Below are positions 1-13,324 of a stretch of DNA of 64,000 bases, piece by piece (the first letter of the stretch is position 1; the number at the start of each line of letters is the position of its first letter). The translations under genes were made by a program, and so were the position numbers. Origin of the DNA: Apteryx mantelli (taxonomy: Eukaryota > Chordata > Aves > Apterygiformes > Apterygidae); contig NC_089980.1 in assembly GCF_036417845.1 (NCBI RefSeq), positions 66,028,501 through 66,092,500 of the forward strand, written 5' to 3'. The notes beneath the pieces were generated by a model. The model was not told where the DNA came from and made no database searches. It worked only from the letters and a program-made list of their open reading frames with translations.

Positions 1-1891
1 AAAAGACAGCACACAATTATGTAGCAGCACTTAGAGTGAGGCTGCAGGGAGTGCTAACAATGTAGCAAGAGACAAAGTAGACTGTCACCCACTGTAAACA
101 TTTGCCAGTGGACATTTTTATTAGGAATTTTACAAGTGATCTATGTGAATGCACAAAGGCCTTTGTTTTGAAGGCTTTGCATTTTTTTTATGTGGGAAGA
201 AAACGCCGGTCCCAGGTAATTAGGCAGTAGACCCAAAGCACTTGCATTCAATGCATTTTGTTTATAAAATGAGGCCTTGTTTTTCAGCTTCATCTGCAGT
301 TCTATGTGAAGATTGACAAATCAGTTTTTACCTGTTTTATTAATAAAACCTAATTTGGATATCTTGAGTTGATGGTTTTGTGATTTAGCTGGGTAAACTG
401 TCTTTGTAACAGATAAGTTATTTATAAAAATTAAAAAAATATATATTCTATTGTTTGTTTTTGTGATTTGTTTGCTTTTCCCATGCTGTGAAGCAACAGA
501 GTATTCAACTAAACAACAAGTATTAACAGTATTAAAAATAAGCTGATTTCCTATGATCACAGATTTTTATTAAGTCTTTGTTTTATTGAAGCTTGTGTCT
601 TGCCTCCCATGCATTGTTCTGTTAATGCTAACCTTGTCTGTGTGTGTGTATATATAAGGGATATATTGCATAGAATTGCACCCACAGAATTATGTACAAC
701 TCTATATACCAAAGAATCATTCATTTCTTCATAAAGTAATAAGCTAGATAAAGGCCCTTCTTACTTCATGCTTTAAGGGTTTAGCATCTTTAAAATATCT
801 TCCTAATTCAAAACAGCAACCACTTTGTCAAAGGTGGTATTTGAAATACTTTGTGCACTGTTACATTAAGCACAATCCAAGGATTAAAATGGTTAGGCTA
901 ATGGTCTGATACTGTCTTTTGTGTTATGCATATTATAAAGCTATAAGATACAGAGTTTTCTTGGACATCTTTCCCACTTGGACCCTGTCTAGTCAGATAT
1001 TTGGTATGTGGAGCTGGGCTTTCCTGAGATGCAGTGATGCTGGGTGAAAGCTCTTCAGGAGACATCTTTAAACAGCTTTAACTACAGATCCAGCAAAAAA
1101 AACATTCCTTACACAGATTGATCAGCCAAAATGTCTGAAGCCACAGTATGAAAAACAGTGTTTGGAGTGAGGAGGCAAGAATGTTTTTCAGATGTATTTA
1201 AAAAATCAGTGCTGGGTAGGAAAAACATGTTTCTGGAAATACATAAATTCTGTTTGCCTTATTCAAGTGTTTAATAATCTCTTCCCTGTATTTATTTGTT
1301 TACTGATTTTCTGGAAAAAATACATATTTACCATTCTAACTACAGCTAGCTATGCAGAGCCATCAACACAGTATAAGCGTGCATCAGGCAATTTTCAATA
1401 ACTTATCTTGGAACAGTGGGAAAAGAGGAATAACATCTCTGGTGCCTTTTATTCCATAGATTTTTACCTTTGCCACTAGGGATTTTATGTTCTGTATGTA
1501 TTTTAGGTTATGTATAGCATCATTAGCTCTTGCTTCAAATTGATAACCTATTGCTATATCTATTTTGTGTATTTTTAAAGGTTATGCTTTTAAGGTTTTA
1601 AATTCTAAAGGATGAAATAGAACTAGATTTTACTGCTGAATTTTCTCCTTTTCCTCATAAAATACAAGAGATCAAACCTTTAATGCAGTAAGGTTAAACT
1701 GCGCATCATGCACATCAATAGTTTATCTTAGATACTGACTTATGACTTTAAATTTCTATAATGTATTTGTCAGGGGTCTCTGTAAGTGTAATAACAATAG
1801 ATGATGTCACTCTTTAATGGGGAGGAAGAAGTACAGTTCTTGGCTTTAAGAGATGCTCCTGGTTTTTCTTGGTTTTGGGTGGTGGTGTTTT

Positions 1892-1903
1892 GGGGGGGGG
1901 GGG
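1892..1903 (+). repeat. G12 homopolymer
   Basis: Twelve consecutive G, embedded in a G/T-rich stretch and followed by a T run that ends about 1925. It is the first of four G or C runs of 12-17 within about 5 kb. Confidence 0.95.
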
Positions 1904-2474
1904 TTGTTTTTGGTTTTTTTTTTTTATATATGTGAAATATTCTGCTTTTGGTGCAGCTTCAGGGTTGGAATAACCTTATGAGTGAAGGCAGCAAAACTGA
2001 GACAAAGATGTGGTAATCAAGTTGCAGATTCAGGTCAGTTCTGTGGCAGAATATAGAACTGACTCCAGTGCTAGCTTTTTATAGAAGTCAAAAAACTATT
2101 TTTCTGCTGCTATTTCCAATTATTAGAGCTACTCTGTTGCCCAGGAGTGTGGTTGTGTGTGGTGCCCTTGACATTTAGAATAATTCTGAGATTTGGTATC
2201 TTCTGTCTCAAGCTAATGACAGACTGTTTTAAAATCTGTGTGAATTAGTATTTATGCCTTTCTGTGTGAACTAGGAATCTTGTGATCTTGAAATATCCAC
2301 TTCCAATGTAAATTGTAGATGTCCAGAGAGAATGCATTTTCCGTTTTAAGGAGAGTATGCTGATCAATGCTGCATTTCTTTCATATTCCTCTACCTTTAA
2401 TGTGCGTTAGAGACTGGAAACAAATTAAAGGAAGAGTTGATTAAAGGTATTGAGCAAGCATGTTTAAACCCCCT

Positions 2475-2498
2475 CCCCCCCCCCCCAAAAAAAAAAAA
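2475..2498 (+). repeat. C12A12 homopolymer pair
   Basis: Twelve C directly followed by twelve A. No flanking element is recognised. Confidence 0.95.
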
Positions 2499-2599
2499 GA
2501 AGTATTGAAATCTACGGAGTACCTGTCCTTTTGGATACTTCTTATTTAGCATTCTAAAATTAGAGAACTGCTAAAACAGTAACTGTAAATTTTCAGTAC

Positions 2600-5500
2600 G
2601 TTAATTAACAACATTTTCAGTGCATCTTGTAAAACCATGATAGCTCTTACAAGCATTTTGTTATAAAAATAAGTTTAAATAGCAAGGAAATGCTTTGGCA
2701 TATATTTTATTTATTGATGTGTGAAGAAAATTCCTTTCCTTTCCTTGCAATTTGAACAGAAAATATTAGTGTTAATTTTAAACTTTTGATTCCTTTCATT
2801 GGCATATAATGATTGCAAAGTATTCCTCTTTCAAGTGCGACTATGCTTGAATAGCTTTTCTGTTGCTAACATTGAAGGATAGTCCTTGGTTTTGTGTAGT
2901 CAAAGATGCCTTGTGAGGCCCATATCCTTTGTAAACTGTTTAAGAATTACTGGAGAGCGAGAGAACAGGGAGAGTGGGTATGAAGTGTTTGAGGGCTCTG
3001 GGGTCCATGACAAGTTTAAGTACTATAGAAATACTTGACATGCAAAGAACATTGAGACTGATGTGATGAGACTAGATTTAAACTCTTTTTCCATTTTGCT
3101 ATAACTCTAAATGATTGTGTTGGGGGGGGGGGGGGGGGATTGAGCAATTCCCTATCGGTGACAGGCTTCCTTCCGTAGTAGAGCTTCCCCAGTACTCTCC
3201 CCATTGGAGACAGCACTGGTACAACTCACAGAAGTGATTGCTTCAGTTGGATGTTAGACGTGTTAACTCTCAGCAGTGTAAGTGGAAACTCTTACATTTT
3301 CGTCAAACAAGTGCAGATATTTTTAATATTTAATCAAAACATAAGCACAGGCCAATAGAACACAACTGCAGCATGAGTTTAGCCTACACTGTTTTCCTGT
3401 AGTAGGTAGTTTGTCCCGTGCTCTTCACTGATATAAGTTGTTACTATCTGTTACTACTATACAGGAAAGTTTGGTTGGTTATATACATGGGTTCAAATTG
3501 CACTTTAGGTGCAAGTTTATTTAAAATAATAAAATACTGTATTATCCTATGTGAGTACAGGAGAAGAAAATAGTGTATCAGTTTGAGTATACTTACTGTA
3601 CTAAATTAAGTTAGAGATGCTTGTCTAAACCTGCTTCTGTTTTTTATGGGTGTGCATTGTATTATGCTTTTAAATTCTGTGACTACAAACTATTTTTCCA
3701 CACTTTTTTACAGGTGCACAGTTCCAATACAATTTTGATGTAGTTGATCTGCTAACAAGTGAGTGGGAGAAATGTATGTGAAGCATTTTTAATGTGGCTT
3801 TATCTTAGTAGATCTTCAACAGACCACATCCAGGTTGTGATTGATAAGCCTTGCCTAATTTCAAGTTCTTATTGCAAGTGACTGAGGTCCAAAGTTAGAA
3901 AAGGGCTGATGGAGACAAAGGGAGAAGGAAGAAAAGAATGTCATTCTTCATATGCAAAAAGGATGGCATTGCTTTTCTCATACCCCACTGTCTAACATAT
4001 AAACTAAAATGTGGCAAACATGAGGCCAGAACCTCAAAGTTGAAAAATCTATTAATGTTATAATTGGGAACTTAGAACAGAAATGCAAAGCATACTAACT
4101 TACCATAAGGTGTTTTTGTGTGCTTGGTCAGCAATGGCGTTGTCTCAGCAGTCTATTGGTACAGGTAAAGGAGTTTATCACTTCATATAGCCACTCATTA
4201 GGGGTTCATCATTTTTGCGGTGGTTGGTTGAGTTGATTCACAGGTTACATTCTAGGCATAGTGACCAGTATGTTTCCGTCAGCTCGTGGCTTTCTGGACT
4301 TGTAGGATGTTGAATGAGGACAGCAAAAGAGCAGTAAGGTTACAGAACAGCAGCATCAGAATATTCAATTTCCATGCATTTATATGGAAAGGGATGGCCA
4401 GCTCGTCAGGCATTCTTCAGAGGCAGTGGTATATGTGCAGTCCCCAAAACAGTTTGACACAACCTATTTCTTCTGCATGATAGAAATGCAGATGTCACTA
4501 TTAAGTGTCTGCTCACTTGACAACAATGTCTCCATTCCATGTCAGGTCTCATGTTTTGTACATTTGGTTATGTGCCAAGAGACGGTTCAAAAAGTCCTCA
4601 TAAAAAGGGGGATAGTGGGAAGTGAACTCCAGAACACCTTGTCTGGCTTGTAAACAGACTTACAAACTTCTTACCCATGGCAAAAGGAAACAGAGAGTGG
4701 CCTGCAGAGGTAAAATGGATTAATCTGATGAGCTGTTTCAGAGGCTGGACCATTCTTCTTTTAAAATGCACACATTGTAGTGTCAAATGAAGGCCAATGC
4801 ATCAGTAATCCTGGATTTGCTTTTTTTGCTCGTATTATAGTAATAAACTCTTAAAGATTTATTGTTTTTCTGATTGAGGCAGTAAGCCTAGAAGTGAGCT
4901 CAAAACAGAGGTTAGTGAATATTGATTGCTTTTCTGACATGACAGGAAGTGTGTATTTCAGCTGATAGAAAGAATGTTTATTTAGAGTGAAAACTTGATT
5001 AGGAAAGTATATTTGTCAGCTCAAAAACTCAATAAAGAGTTAATTTTATAGTGATTTTATACTTATGTTGATCTAAGAATATAAGCAAGTTTGTAGGCAC
5101 AGAGTCTGATCAGCTGACAGTAAAAAAGATACTACTTCATTTACAAATACCATTTTTCTTTACTCATGGTAGCATCTCTACTTTGTAGTTAGACTTTTTT
5201 TTTTTTTTTTGATGTTTCATCTGTTGTATTCTGTCTAGGATATAATGGGGGAGAGATTTTTTTTTTTTGAAAAAGCTTCTTAATTTGTAAGCTTTAACAT
5301 TCAGCTTCTCATTTTTCCTTTTCTTTTGTCTTTTCTATTAGTCCCACTTCCAGAATGACTTGCTTAATGTCTTACAGTACTGTAATAGGTATATATAATA
5401 GTTCACTATCACACAGAAAAGTCTGGTGAACTGCTGTTTGGAAAAAAGATACAGAACATATTCTGATGCATTGAGCCACTTCCCACTGATCAGATTATTT

Positions 5501-6470
5501 TGGTTCCTGAGCTGACTGGGGGCCTGCATATGCTAGCAGCTAATAGTGGCAAAAAAAAGTGAAATGCCACTCTCAAGGCATTCGGTCAAAACTAAATTTG
5601 TCTAAGGGGAGCTGCTAGCTGGAAAGGCCTGAGAAAGCAAATCAAGAAAGTTGTAAATGGAAGAACCTTTTTCTGCAGCAACTGAAGCAGCAGCAGTTTC
5701 AGTGCTTCATTTTGGTGGAAGATTTATGGCGCTCTTAGCATCTGTAAGCTTCCTCTTATGTATAACCAGTAAGCAGGTCCTAAAAAAATGGATGTTTTCT
5801 CACAGCCTTTGTTTTCATACATTTTTTGCTGCTTCTCAGGAGGGAGGTGAGAGACAGGGAAATAGTTGAAGAATCTTAGAAAATACTGATTAAAAATTGT
5901 AAAGGTTCCACAGTTGCCACTACCACCGCAGCAGTCTGAGGCCAAGCGTTTATCTCAGCAATATTATTATGTCACTAGGTCACTATTTCTAAAAGAAACT
6001 CTCTACTCTGGTGATAGCAGGACTGTGCTCTGAGCAGTGTGCAAAATGTTAGTGCAAGGTTTTGGTATTCCCTGTCCTTTCCTCCATCTCTATTCCTGTC
6101 TTTGCTTCTGTCTTTTCAGTTTTCTTTTTCCCCTGTGTTTAATTAGAGACTTTAACAACCACTCAGGACAAGTTTACTATGTTTTGTTGTGAATATCCAG
6201 CATTTACAGTGAAGATCTGGTTTAAAGCTGGTATGCATCTTTTATTTTCTTTCATGACTCTTTTCCTCCTTTATGTGTTTTGGGACCAAAAGTCAGATTT
6301 AAATGAAACCTAAGAAAATAAAATACTGTCTTCCAGTGGAGACACTTGACACAATATGAAGAGATTGACAGGTGACATGTTGTCTGCCTATGAAAATAAC
6401 TTCCATAGCCAAGTTCTGAAATAAAATTACTGTCAAAGAGAGGATGTTGGCTGCTCTCATCAGGGAAGAA
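2600..6470. other. Intergenic, no gene seen
   Basis: Apart from the G17 run I find only short chance open frames with no splice context or recognisable domain. There are T runs near 5200 and 5260 and a short GCA/GCAG cluster near 5690. Confidence 0.6.
3122..3138 (+). repeat. G17 homopolymer
   Basis: Seventeen consecutive G in otherwise AT-rich sequence. It can form a G-quadruplex and its length is prone to sequencing error. Confidence 0.95.
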
Positions 6471-6472
6471 GA

Positions 6473-6640
6473 CTGGAACTTGGCGTTTGGATCCAGTTCT
6501 GTGCTGTGCCATAGACTCGTATGGTGATTTAGAGAAAGTTACCTGAATTGTCTGTAACTACCTGTAAATTGTCTGTTTTAGTTCCTCATCTAAAAACAGC
6601 TGCAGTATTGCCTTTCTCATTTTTGCAATGTTTCTTGGGC
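6473..6640 (+). repeat. Possible MIR-type SINE fragment
   Basis: The plus strand resembles the MIR layout: a T-rich 'CCAGTTCTGTGC' stretch, a degenerate 'AAAGTTACCTGAATTG' core and then 'TAGTTCCTCATCTAAAA', which corresponds to the MIR 'CAGTTTCCTCATCTGTAAAA' block. The similarity is judged by eye and diverged; MIRs are ancient and occur in birds at low copy. Confidence 0.35.
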
Positions 6641-6971
6641 TTCTGAAAGTGTTTGGAGGTGCATACCTCTTTTAATGTTTTCTGTGATAATCAGATCTTT
6701 AAGGGTGTCACCCATGCTCCTGGATTTTACAGTTTGAGAAGTGAAACTGTGTATTAGAGATTCATGCTGTGTCAATGAAACTAAGCTGCTGTGCCTTACT
6801 TAAGTCAAAAAAATGTTAAAGGGTACCGTAACACTTAGCTTTAGAAACCCTTTCTAATCTTTGACACAGATGCCCTGTGCATGAAAGAGAAAATAATGTA
6901 ATGTTAGCATTTTGTGAGCTGGATAGTTTTATCATGACACAAGCTTTCCCTCTTTAATAATGATTTCTACT

Positions 6972-6984
6972 CCCCCCCCCCCCC
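6972..6984 (+). repeat. C13 homopolymer
   Basis: Thirteen consecutive C, the last of the four long G/C runs in the left 7 kb. Confidence 0.95.
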
Positions 6985-9900
6985 GCCTGAACTTGATACT
7001 TTTAAATTAAGTGGCTTAGACTTTCTGAGCCACCTCGGTAAACTTGGAAGTGCTGCGCTGGCTGGCCAGTGCTCTGCCCCTCAGAGCCTCCCTTGTGGCC
7101 CTGGGGCTTTGGTCTACATGAAGCTGAACCGCCAGCTAGCAAGTGCCAAGAGTAAGTTTCCTTTCTCTTCGTGGACCTTACAACTGCCCCAACAAGTGTC
7201 ACCAGGGAGTGCTTTTCTACAGAGCCCACAGCCCTGGCCATCATACTTCGTACTTTCAGAAATGGGAGGTGCTTAGATGCATCAATAGTTTTGCTCTGAA
7301 AAATGAACTTTACCATTTTTCCGATGTGACCATAATACATTTTGGTTCTCAATGCTTCTTGAAGCAACAGTAGAGTTTGGTGATGGAGAGAAATAATTTA
7401 CTATTAATTTGATTTATGATTGCCCCCCAAATAACTGTCTGACATAGCTGTGCCATGTGACAGAGGTGCATGTGATGCAGTGCTCAGTTACCTCCTCCCT
7501 CTTTGAGATCCCAGCTGTGTTCAAAGTGAGTATAAGGTTTGTAAGATGCAAAAGTGTGTCCTGTGTAGTTATGTTGAAAAGCATATTGTACATCTCCTGA
7601 TTTATCATTTCATGTTGTTGTTTGATTCTCTCCTATCTTTTCATGCTATTCTTTTCTCTGACCAATACCTGTACCCTGCTGTCAGGATTGTACCTATTAG
7701 TTTTTAAGTGCATACAGTGGTTTAGTTCAAAATTTGAACTGATGTCTACCTCTTTCTTGAACTTCAGTTTGTCACCCTGCGGTGACCATGCTCTTTTCCT
7801 CTTTTTCAAATACTTACATTAGTTCTAGTACTGCCCCAATGGGTGGTAGGCTGCTATGTGATGATTTCAACTAATTATCTGTTTTTAAACTTCACGTATG
7901 AAATTCATCTTATGAGACTTCAACACAAAATGCACCAGTAATGCTTTGGAGCAGGGATTGCACCATCCCAGCTGGAAGCGTCCTCGTTACTAGTTTACAG
8001 GGTTGAACTCCATTATACTTATTTTCTTTATGAAGCTATTAATTCTGTATTTTGGCATCAGAATGGCATACCCTCTGCAAGGGGAGCTGGAGAATGGCGA
8101 ATCTCGGCAATGCCTATAGTTTGGTCACAGCTGCTGTTTTCTAGCTAATGCAGTAAGGCATTTAATTCTGAAGCTAAAAGGAAGATGTTACCAAGTGTTG
8201 ATAAGAAAACTTGCTGGGGAGTTTTTCCTGAATTCTGGTTGTATGACCTTTTGATAAAGATTGTATCACCTCAGAAAGGTGATACAGCTCATTTTACAGC
8301 ACTAGATTCTGCTGTTACTACCATACCTTAATTCTTTTTTTTTCTTTTTTTTTAGAGTAAAAGCATTTAACTGCAAATTTATGAAAGACCAATGAGGAAA
8401 ATGCCAATAAAGAGGTTGTGGATGAAGGCCTGAGGTAGGCGGCATACATCAATTGCTAAGCAGTTTACTTTATCCGTCATTGGTCATCTGTTAATAATGA
8501 CTGTCTGATCCTCTAAAACAACAACCATCACCCATGCTTAAAAAAGCTTATTTTCTTTGGTATTCTCCATGCTCAAACCCTGCCATACTGTAATTAGCTA
8601 CAAAAGTAGCTCTATACCAGTTTCTGCTGGCTGCTTCTGGGTATTTTTTACTTGGTAGTTTAAGAAGGTGCCTGCCAGTTGTTAGGGCACAGGCACAGTT
8701 AGTACCCTCTGGGTGCCCATGATCAGTAGTGAATGCCAGCATGCTCTCTGACTTTTTGCAGATGTTTTTTCATCATCCTCCAATATTTGGGCTAATGGAA
8801 CCTTATTTCCCACCTTTCTAACACTTATGCTCTGGGGTAGGCAAGCCTACTGCAGTATTGTGGGGGGTTATACCATGTATGATCGTGGAGAACTCCCAAA
8901 CTGACTGCTTTGCCATTATGTATTGACTTTTTGTTAGCACCTTTGATGACGCAGGGCTTGATGTAACATGCACAAATTGCTGAGTTTAACTCCATATGGA
9001 GCTGTCTGTCCTCTGAGCTGTTGGGAGGAGCTGATATTTCCTGCTTCATTCAAAATCACATTAAGGCCAACCTTTCTGGGAATCTTTGCTGCTATCTGTG
9101 TGCTGCTCTCAGGGCAGATTACCCACTTCGGGAGTCCTTCACTGAAGAGCAGCATTTCTAGGCAGGGCCACCACAACGCAACGCTTGAGGACATTCCAAA
9201 TAGACCCTGTGGGCACAGTGAGTTGTACAACCTTCCCACTCCCAGCTCTGTATTGGTATGATGTAATGTGGTTTTGTACAAAGGATATATATGTCATAAC
9301 ATCAGCTATGTCCTCCAAAAGATTTGATTTGGAAGTTCACTGGTGGATCTGTATAGTTTAGAATTTAATAACCTGTACAAATGAGTAGTTTCTCATTTGA
9401 ACTATTTAAGGAATCAGTTATACTTGAGGCATGTTTGTTTCAAATTCCTCTTGCAGTTTTTGCTTTCACCATGGCAATCTCTTGAAAGCAATTTTACTAA
9501 AATTATCTAAGAAGTCTAAAACTTTCCTGTTAATTATATATGTCCAGGAACGGGGGGGAGGTCTTTTGTTTTTACAGATTCAAGTCTAGAAAGCAGGTAT
9601 GACTTTTGAAATATTGTTTCCAATGGTTATGACATAATTCTCTCTTGAAATGGGACAGAAACTGCATTCTTTGGAACATAAGAAGACTGCATTTCAAACT
9701 GTGAAATCGAAGAGCTGGGGAGCGTAGGCATAGTATTAGTACAGGCCTGAATAAAGGAATGTGAGGATGGTAGCGTGGTAGGAATCATCTTAACTACTGG
9801 CCAGCAGGCTAATAGCAGCTCTGTAAAGAGGCTCAGGAAATTCTGCCTTCAAACTGATGTTGCTGCTGAACCAGTGACAGGATAGCTGGATATGCAGGAG

Positions 9901-12659
9901 TTATTTGCGACTCTGGCAAGGAGCTTAGAAACTAGTTGCAAGCAGGTTTCAGATAACTGCGAGCTCAAGCTTGCATGTGGTCTCTGTTCCAGACATGTGA
10001 GAAGTTTGCTGGCCTTTGCTTGTATATCAAAGAATTCTATTTTCATTTTTACAGAGATGTGGGTGCACAATCAGGTTACCCAGCCTTAGGTAATTGTACC
10101 TCAGTTCAGCTGTGGTAACCCTGCCTCCCAAAGGCAAAGAAAGTAAGTATATCTGCTAATTATTAAGGTGAATGCAATAGGAAATTGTGACGTTTTGAAT
10201 TGCTTTGGTATAACCTTTTTTTTTTTTTTTTTTTAATGCTGTCTTACAGTTGCATGCCTGGAATATTTGTTGAATCTCTACTTAACTCTTGATTGACATG
10301 TATGTGAGATAATAAACTTGATTAGTTAAGATCCTCCCGTGTTTGGATTGAGAAATACTGTCCAAAGTACACCTGGAAAGGACTTAGAGATAAAGTTAGT
10401 AAGGTAATGCTCTCTGGACTTGAATAGAAAGAGTTTTTCTAATTAATTTCTGTCTCAGAGTTGGCTATAATCCTTAACCAATGGGCAAATCTAGTTTCAA
10501 ATTTCAGATTTAAAATATAATTGGCAGCTCAACAAATTCATAAAATTGATCCCCATTCACACTTATTTTTGGCTTGTGTTAAGAATGTGCCAACCTGGAA
10601 TTCTACACTTAACCCTGAGTGACTTTTCCTATCACTCCCCTAAAAGGGAAGCCTGGCGGTGGAGCCTGGCCACCAGCCAAGATAAATCCTGAGCAATAGA
10701 TGTCAGCACAGCGGTAACTTGAACTACAGGTAAGGGGAAAATGAAAAGATAGCGCGCACAGTGGATTCTGTGAAATGCCCGCTTTCTGAAACCCTTTAGT
10801 TAAATGATCCTATGTTTGGCTGTCTCTCCCTACTTTGCAATCTGAGGCAGTACAGCAGATTCTAAGGCAGTCCAAGCTGCTGTATGCATTTTTACAGCCA
10901 TTTAAACATAAAACATATGCTAAAGTTAATGATGCATAAATGTAGTGTATTTCAGCTCCAGGTACTGAGATGCAAACTAGCAGAAGATGACTGAGAATCA
11001 GTTCAGCTGGCATGATCCAACCTCATCTGCATCTACGTGAAGCTCCTTCAAACTCCTGGAGCCCCTTTGGCAAGGACGTCAAGGTGAACATGAGGCAAAG
11101 TCTCTAAATGCTGAGCAGACTTGAAACTATACTGCATAGCCCTCCAATGTGTGCTGCTGGGCCAGCTCTGTTTGAAGGTACAGGCTCCTGAACCACAGTG
11201 TATGAAGCTTATACAATCCCAAGTAGTTATTCTGCAATTTCAAATGTTTTACCATGACTCAGAAATAAACCTATGGGTAATTTCACCTGAATAATGATAC
11301 CTGTTTGGAGCTAGCATTTTTCTTACCCAAAAAGAACAATCTGCTGCTTGGACTTGTCTGAATTGTACTAGCTTGTGAAACCATTAGCCCTTGAGTATCA
11401 AATCCGCTGTTTCTAGTGCTACCACATTGACATCTTGTGGTGAACTTAACCATCATGTTAAAAAAGATATATTGTAACCTGATTGGTATACATCTTATGG
11501 ACATTGATTACTAGATATTTCCAAGATGCATCCTGTCTATACTTTTTCCTTCAGCAACTCTACCCTATTTAAGCTCTGTTGAACAAATACAAACATTGGA
11601 ACATCAAAGAGCAAAGTGTAGATGCTGATATAAGACAGTATTTCGCAAATACCGTGACCAGTTGCATATGCAGTATCATGAAAGATGAACAGAAATGATC
11701 ACTGAAGAGTCATTTTTCCTATTTTTCTACTCATCTAAAACATTCATTCTCTGCCCCTTTTTCTATAATACTGTTATTTTGACTTTGGTTTAAATTGACA
11801 CTCACATTTCTTTCCTCTTCTGCAAGGCTTAAATGTGTCCTGTGTAACTTAAGAAAGATGCTCTAAAAGTTTAAAGATCTTCCATCTGCTTTTTAAAATG
11901 AACCCAAGGCTCTTAATCCACCACATGTCATATATTACAGAAGGAGTCATTATGAGCAAAAGGATATTCAGATGCTGAAGTTCTTATCCGAGAATGTTTC
12001 CCTGCTGGAAATAACATTTTTACAAGCTTCTGTATTCCCTTTAGTCTCTTCCTAACAGGACCTCCTGTGGGGAGAACTTAGTATTTCTCATTCTGATGAT
12101 AGTTTTGAGTAACGTTTATAATTGTCTGCCAATGGCTGTGTATTTTTTGGCAATAACAAATCATATTCAAGTGTGCTTCCCTGTTGCAATTTCTTTAGCA
12201 CCGCTTTTGAAGCAGTGATGGGATGGACCTTAGCTTTTGCCAGCCTGTTGTGGGATTTATGTATTCAATTTCCCTGAAGTTGCAGAATTCACTATTATTT
12301 ATGAAGTATATTTTACCATTTACCATTTGAAGTGGTAAAAGCCTTTGCCTTCTTCTGCACTTCTCCTTCTAGCTTATTTAGTAAATGTTGGTTAGTCTTT
12401 AGTCTTATTATACAGTTCTTACACGATTCAGTGAAAGAGCTGTAGATAGATAAGAATAACATTTTCCCCATGGTAAAACTGAATTTTATCTGGAAAAGAA
12501 ATTGCCAGACAGTGATGGTATCTTTGTCTGTTTTTTCACACTCAACGTTGTAGTACATTCTCATTGTTAGAAGCTGTTATAGTTGGTACAACTTTCTATT
12601 TAGCAGCTTCCTCATTTGGTTAAAATCTCTGCAGTGCAGATGTTAAATTCAGCAAGTTG
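6985..12659. other. Intergenic, no gene seen
   Basis: Open frames of up to about 120 codons occur (for example 7002-7367 minus, 8934-9281 minus) but have no domain, codon signature or splice context I recognise. The 8930-9260 stretch is somewhat richer in GC and open on both strands, and may be part of an old repeat that I cannot name. A T19 run lies at 10216-10234. Confidence 0.6.
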
Positions 12660-13055
12660 ATGATCGCAGGAGATCACTGACAGATGCCACACAGGCAAGC
12701 GTGGGGCTCTGGATGGTGCAGCCCATAGGAGAAGGGTTTGCTCTGGGGTGCTCCCCAGGAATTAACAAACCCTGGGTGCACCGTGAGGTTGGCAGCCTGG
12801 GGGCACACCCTCCAATGACCCCATGATTGACAAGTCCAGACAGAAGAGAAGTGACACGGCAGATCCACACCACAGACATCTCGGCGCTGTGGAGCCATTC
12901 CCCGCAGAAGACCTGCTAACGGGCGGGTGCGTTGTTACCCACGGAGCAGTGCGGTGGGCTGAGCACAAGGCGAGGTGACCTGCTGATGTGCGCGCTGGTG
13001 CTAACCAGAGCCCTGCGGCCTTGGTATGGCTGTGGGCTGGCATTGGTCTGCCTGG

Positions 13056-13064
13056 CTATAAAAG
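13056..13064 (+). promoter_or_regulatory. TATA box in the GC-rich element
   Basis: CTATAAAAG in a GC-rich context, the best TATA match I noticed in the left 17 kb. A start site would be expected near 13085-13092, with a splice donor about 80 bases further on. Confidence 0.5.
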
Positions 13065-13200
13065 GGAGCAAGCCACGTACGCTTGTGTGGCCTTGGACCC
13101 GCAGTCAGCTGGCCTGAGGACCCAAGGACCCACCCGTCAGCAGAGACGCCCCTGATGTCAGCAGCGTGGTGAGTAGAAACCAGGGAAAATTAGACTGGAG

Positions 13201-13221
13201 GGGTGGCCCGTAAGGGGCGAG
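13201..13221 (+). other. tRNA-Ile primer-binding-site-like sequence
   Basis: The core GGTGGCCCGTA is followed after one mismatch by GGGG, as in the complement of the tRNA-Ile 3' end; the first base is G instead of T and the last four bases mostly differ. Ile-primed retroviruses belong to a gammaretrovirus-like group. A chance match is possible. Confidence 0.3.
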
Positions 13222-13324
13222 AGCGGTCACTGTACCATGCACCCATGATTGAATTGTATGACATACAGGATGACGATATAAATTCTGGATTTGAGAGTGA
13301 GGAGCATGGGGCACAGCAGATAAA

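Larger units (their letters stand above)
1..2600. other. No coding exon seen; possible TAB2 3' UTR or 3' flank
   Basis: I see no splice-bounded open frame here. In human the order is TAB2 (+), ZC3H12D (-), PPIL4 (-), so the left edge should lie just past the TAB2 coding region, and TAB2 has a long 3' UTR. A plus-strand AATAAA at 342-347 could be a poly(A) signal, but I cannot prove this is transcript. The NZF zinc-finger end of TAB2 is not in the window. The stretch is AT-rich with short purine and T tracts. Confidence 0.3.

Noticed and set aside
7002-7367. 121-codon minus-strand open frame overlapping a plus-strand frame
   Set aside because: Open on both strands and without a recognisable protein; no splice or promoter evidence.
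8934-9281. 115-codon minus frame and 97-codon plus frame
   Set aside because: Mutually overlapping, no similarity recognised; may be an old repeat but I could not name it.
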